NCBI RefSeq assembly: GCF_014636635.1
Contig: NZ_BMEO01000005.1
Location: 25,963-89,962, forward strand
Source: Marinicella pacifica
Lineage (GTDB): Bacteria; Pseudomonadota; Gammaproteobacteria; Xanthomonadales; Marinicellaceae
Direction: 5' to 3'
Length of the DNA: 64,000 nt
The notes below the pieces were generated by a model. The model did not search any database and was not told the origin of the DNA. It was given only the letters and a program-made list of their open reading frames with translations. Shown in pieces: positions 63,242-64,000 of this stretch; position 1 is the first letter of the stretch; each line of letters begins with the position of its first letter. Made by a program: the position numbers and the translations under genes.

Positions 63242-64000
63242 CTAACATCTAGATAATACTTCAAGGGGTGTTTGGTAGCCAAGGACTTTTCTCGGTCTGT
63301 TATTCAAACGCTCCTCAATAAACTGCGTTTGTTCTATAGTCACGTCATCTAAACGAACAGATTTTGGCAAATATTGTCTGATGAGTCCGTTCATATTTTC
63401 ATTGGTTCCCCGTTGCCATGAAGCATAGGGTTTAGCAAAGTAAACATCAATATTCAAAGCTTGTGCCACCTCATTGTGTCTAGCAAACTCTTTACCGTTG
63501 TCGTAAGTAACAGTGTGAACATTAAAAGATTTAAGAGCTTTAATACTACTGCTGGCTATCAGTCCTGCACGTCGGTTTTTGTGGGCTCTAATAACGCATA
63601 AGCGGGTTTTGCGATCAGCAAAGGTAAGTAGCACGCCTTTGTGTTTGTTGCCCACTACGGTGTCTCCCTCAAAGTCACCGAACCTGCTGCGCTCATCAAC
63701 AACAGCAGGACGTTCATCAATATCACGTCTATCAACGATCTGTCCACGTCTTTGTTGGCCTGACGCATAACGTTTGCGGCGTTTCTTTTGACAACGAAGG
63801 TGAGTATAAAGCTCGCCACCGTCTTTTTTGTCAGCATAGATAAACAAGTAAATACGTTCAACGCTTGGTACATCAATCCAACCCATGATCTTAAGCCGAC
63901 CATTGATTTGTTCAGGTGACCAATCTTGTTCAACCAGATAGCTGATATAGGCAAAGCCAAAAGGGGTAATCTGCTTGTTGCCTTTGCGTTTGCGAGACTG
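63242..64000 (-). CDS. IS30-family transposase (5' end outside window)
   Basis: At least 252 residues; the frame is open to the right edge (upstream codons read ITPFGFAYISYLVEQDWSPE QINGRLKMGW, the usual IS30 'LVE..WSPEQI.GRL' region). DDE core: FGDFEGDTVVGNKHKG (first Asp), VTYDNGKEFARHNEVAQAL (second Asp), GTNENMNGLIRQYLPK (Glu), and RLNNRPRKVLGYQTPLEVL at the end. Intact as far as visible, so the IS may be active. Confidence 0.9.
   Translation of the reverse strand, partial: QSRKRKGNKQITPFGFAYISYLVEQDWSPEQINGRLKIMGWIDVPSVERIYLFIYADKKDGGELYTHLRCQKKRRKRYASGQQRRGQIVDRRDIDERPAVVDERSRFGDFEGDTVVGNKHKGVLLTFADRKTRLCVIRAHKNRRAGLIASSSIKALKSFNVHTVTYDNGKEFARHNEVAQALNIDVYFAKPYASWQRGTNENMNGLIRQYLPKSVRLDDVTIEQTQFIEERLNNRPRKVLGYQTPLEVLSRC

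Overview
The window reads as chromosome of a gram-negative gammaproteobacterium. The gene orders are typical of that class: dut-algC, rpoZ-spoT-ridA-recG, tsaE-amiC, dapA-bamC, pcnB-folK, tusDCB-tusE and trpE-G-D-C. Many products carry signal peptides, lipoboxes or outer-membrane features, and one large secreted protein ends in an IPTL-CTERM-like sorting tail. Such tails joined to DUF11 repeats are common in Marinicella-like marine gammaproteobacteria, but the genus is only a guess. No rRNA, tRNA or CRISPR array was seen.

Layout. 1-2650: gpmA (5' end outside the window) and dxs. 2664-2956: a palindromic MITE-like element; a second copy lies at 25568-25728. 2968-10892: a hypothetical gene, radC, dut, a membrane-anchored algC, cytochrome b561, and an overlapping operon of one SPFH and two bacterial PH-domain proteins. 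11274-14693: the secreted DUF11 repeat protein, with a CRP-type site upstream. 14774-15432: a decayed TPR gene. 15443-19641: M28 and M16 peptidases. 19810-23711: a small redox/metal-flavoured cassette (CMD peroxidase-like, DUF4399, DUF2024 and an unknown secreted protein) divergent from a Cys-rich MarR regulator, then a PepSY membrane protein and a membrane gene broken by one TAG codon. 23754-28697: amiC, tsaE, yjbQ, nnrD and queG. 28855-35857: TlpA-like lipoprotein, YihY, a small lipoprotein, trp genes and a GST. 36009-36537: a Phd/ParE toxin-antitoxin pair. 36541-58490: housekeeping genes (recG, ridA, spoT, rpoZ, bepA, tus genes, grx, NAD-IDH, bcp, dapA-bamC, fdxA, pcnB, folK, pgi, apbC, dcd, ghrA, rppH).

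From 58491 to the right edge the sequence becomes AT-rich and accessory. It holds several families of short palindromes, a RAYT transposase flanked by REP sequences, two unknown four-helix membrane proteins, a deleted type I restriction (HsdR) remnant behind a Fic gene, an MNT nucleotidyltransferase whose HEPN partner is a frameshifted remnant, and the 3' part of an IS30-family transposase. This looks like the worn remains of a defence/mobile region.

The strongest new-looking signals are regulatory and structural. The MarR/CMD divergent promoters share overlapping -35 boxes and carry two matching operators. The MITE pair has 3-bp target duplications. Several palindromes overlap promoters (phd-parE, trpE, MNT). 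Several pseudogenes can be reconstructed by reading across frames.
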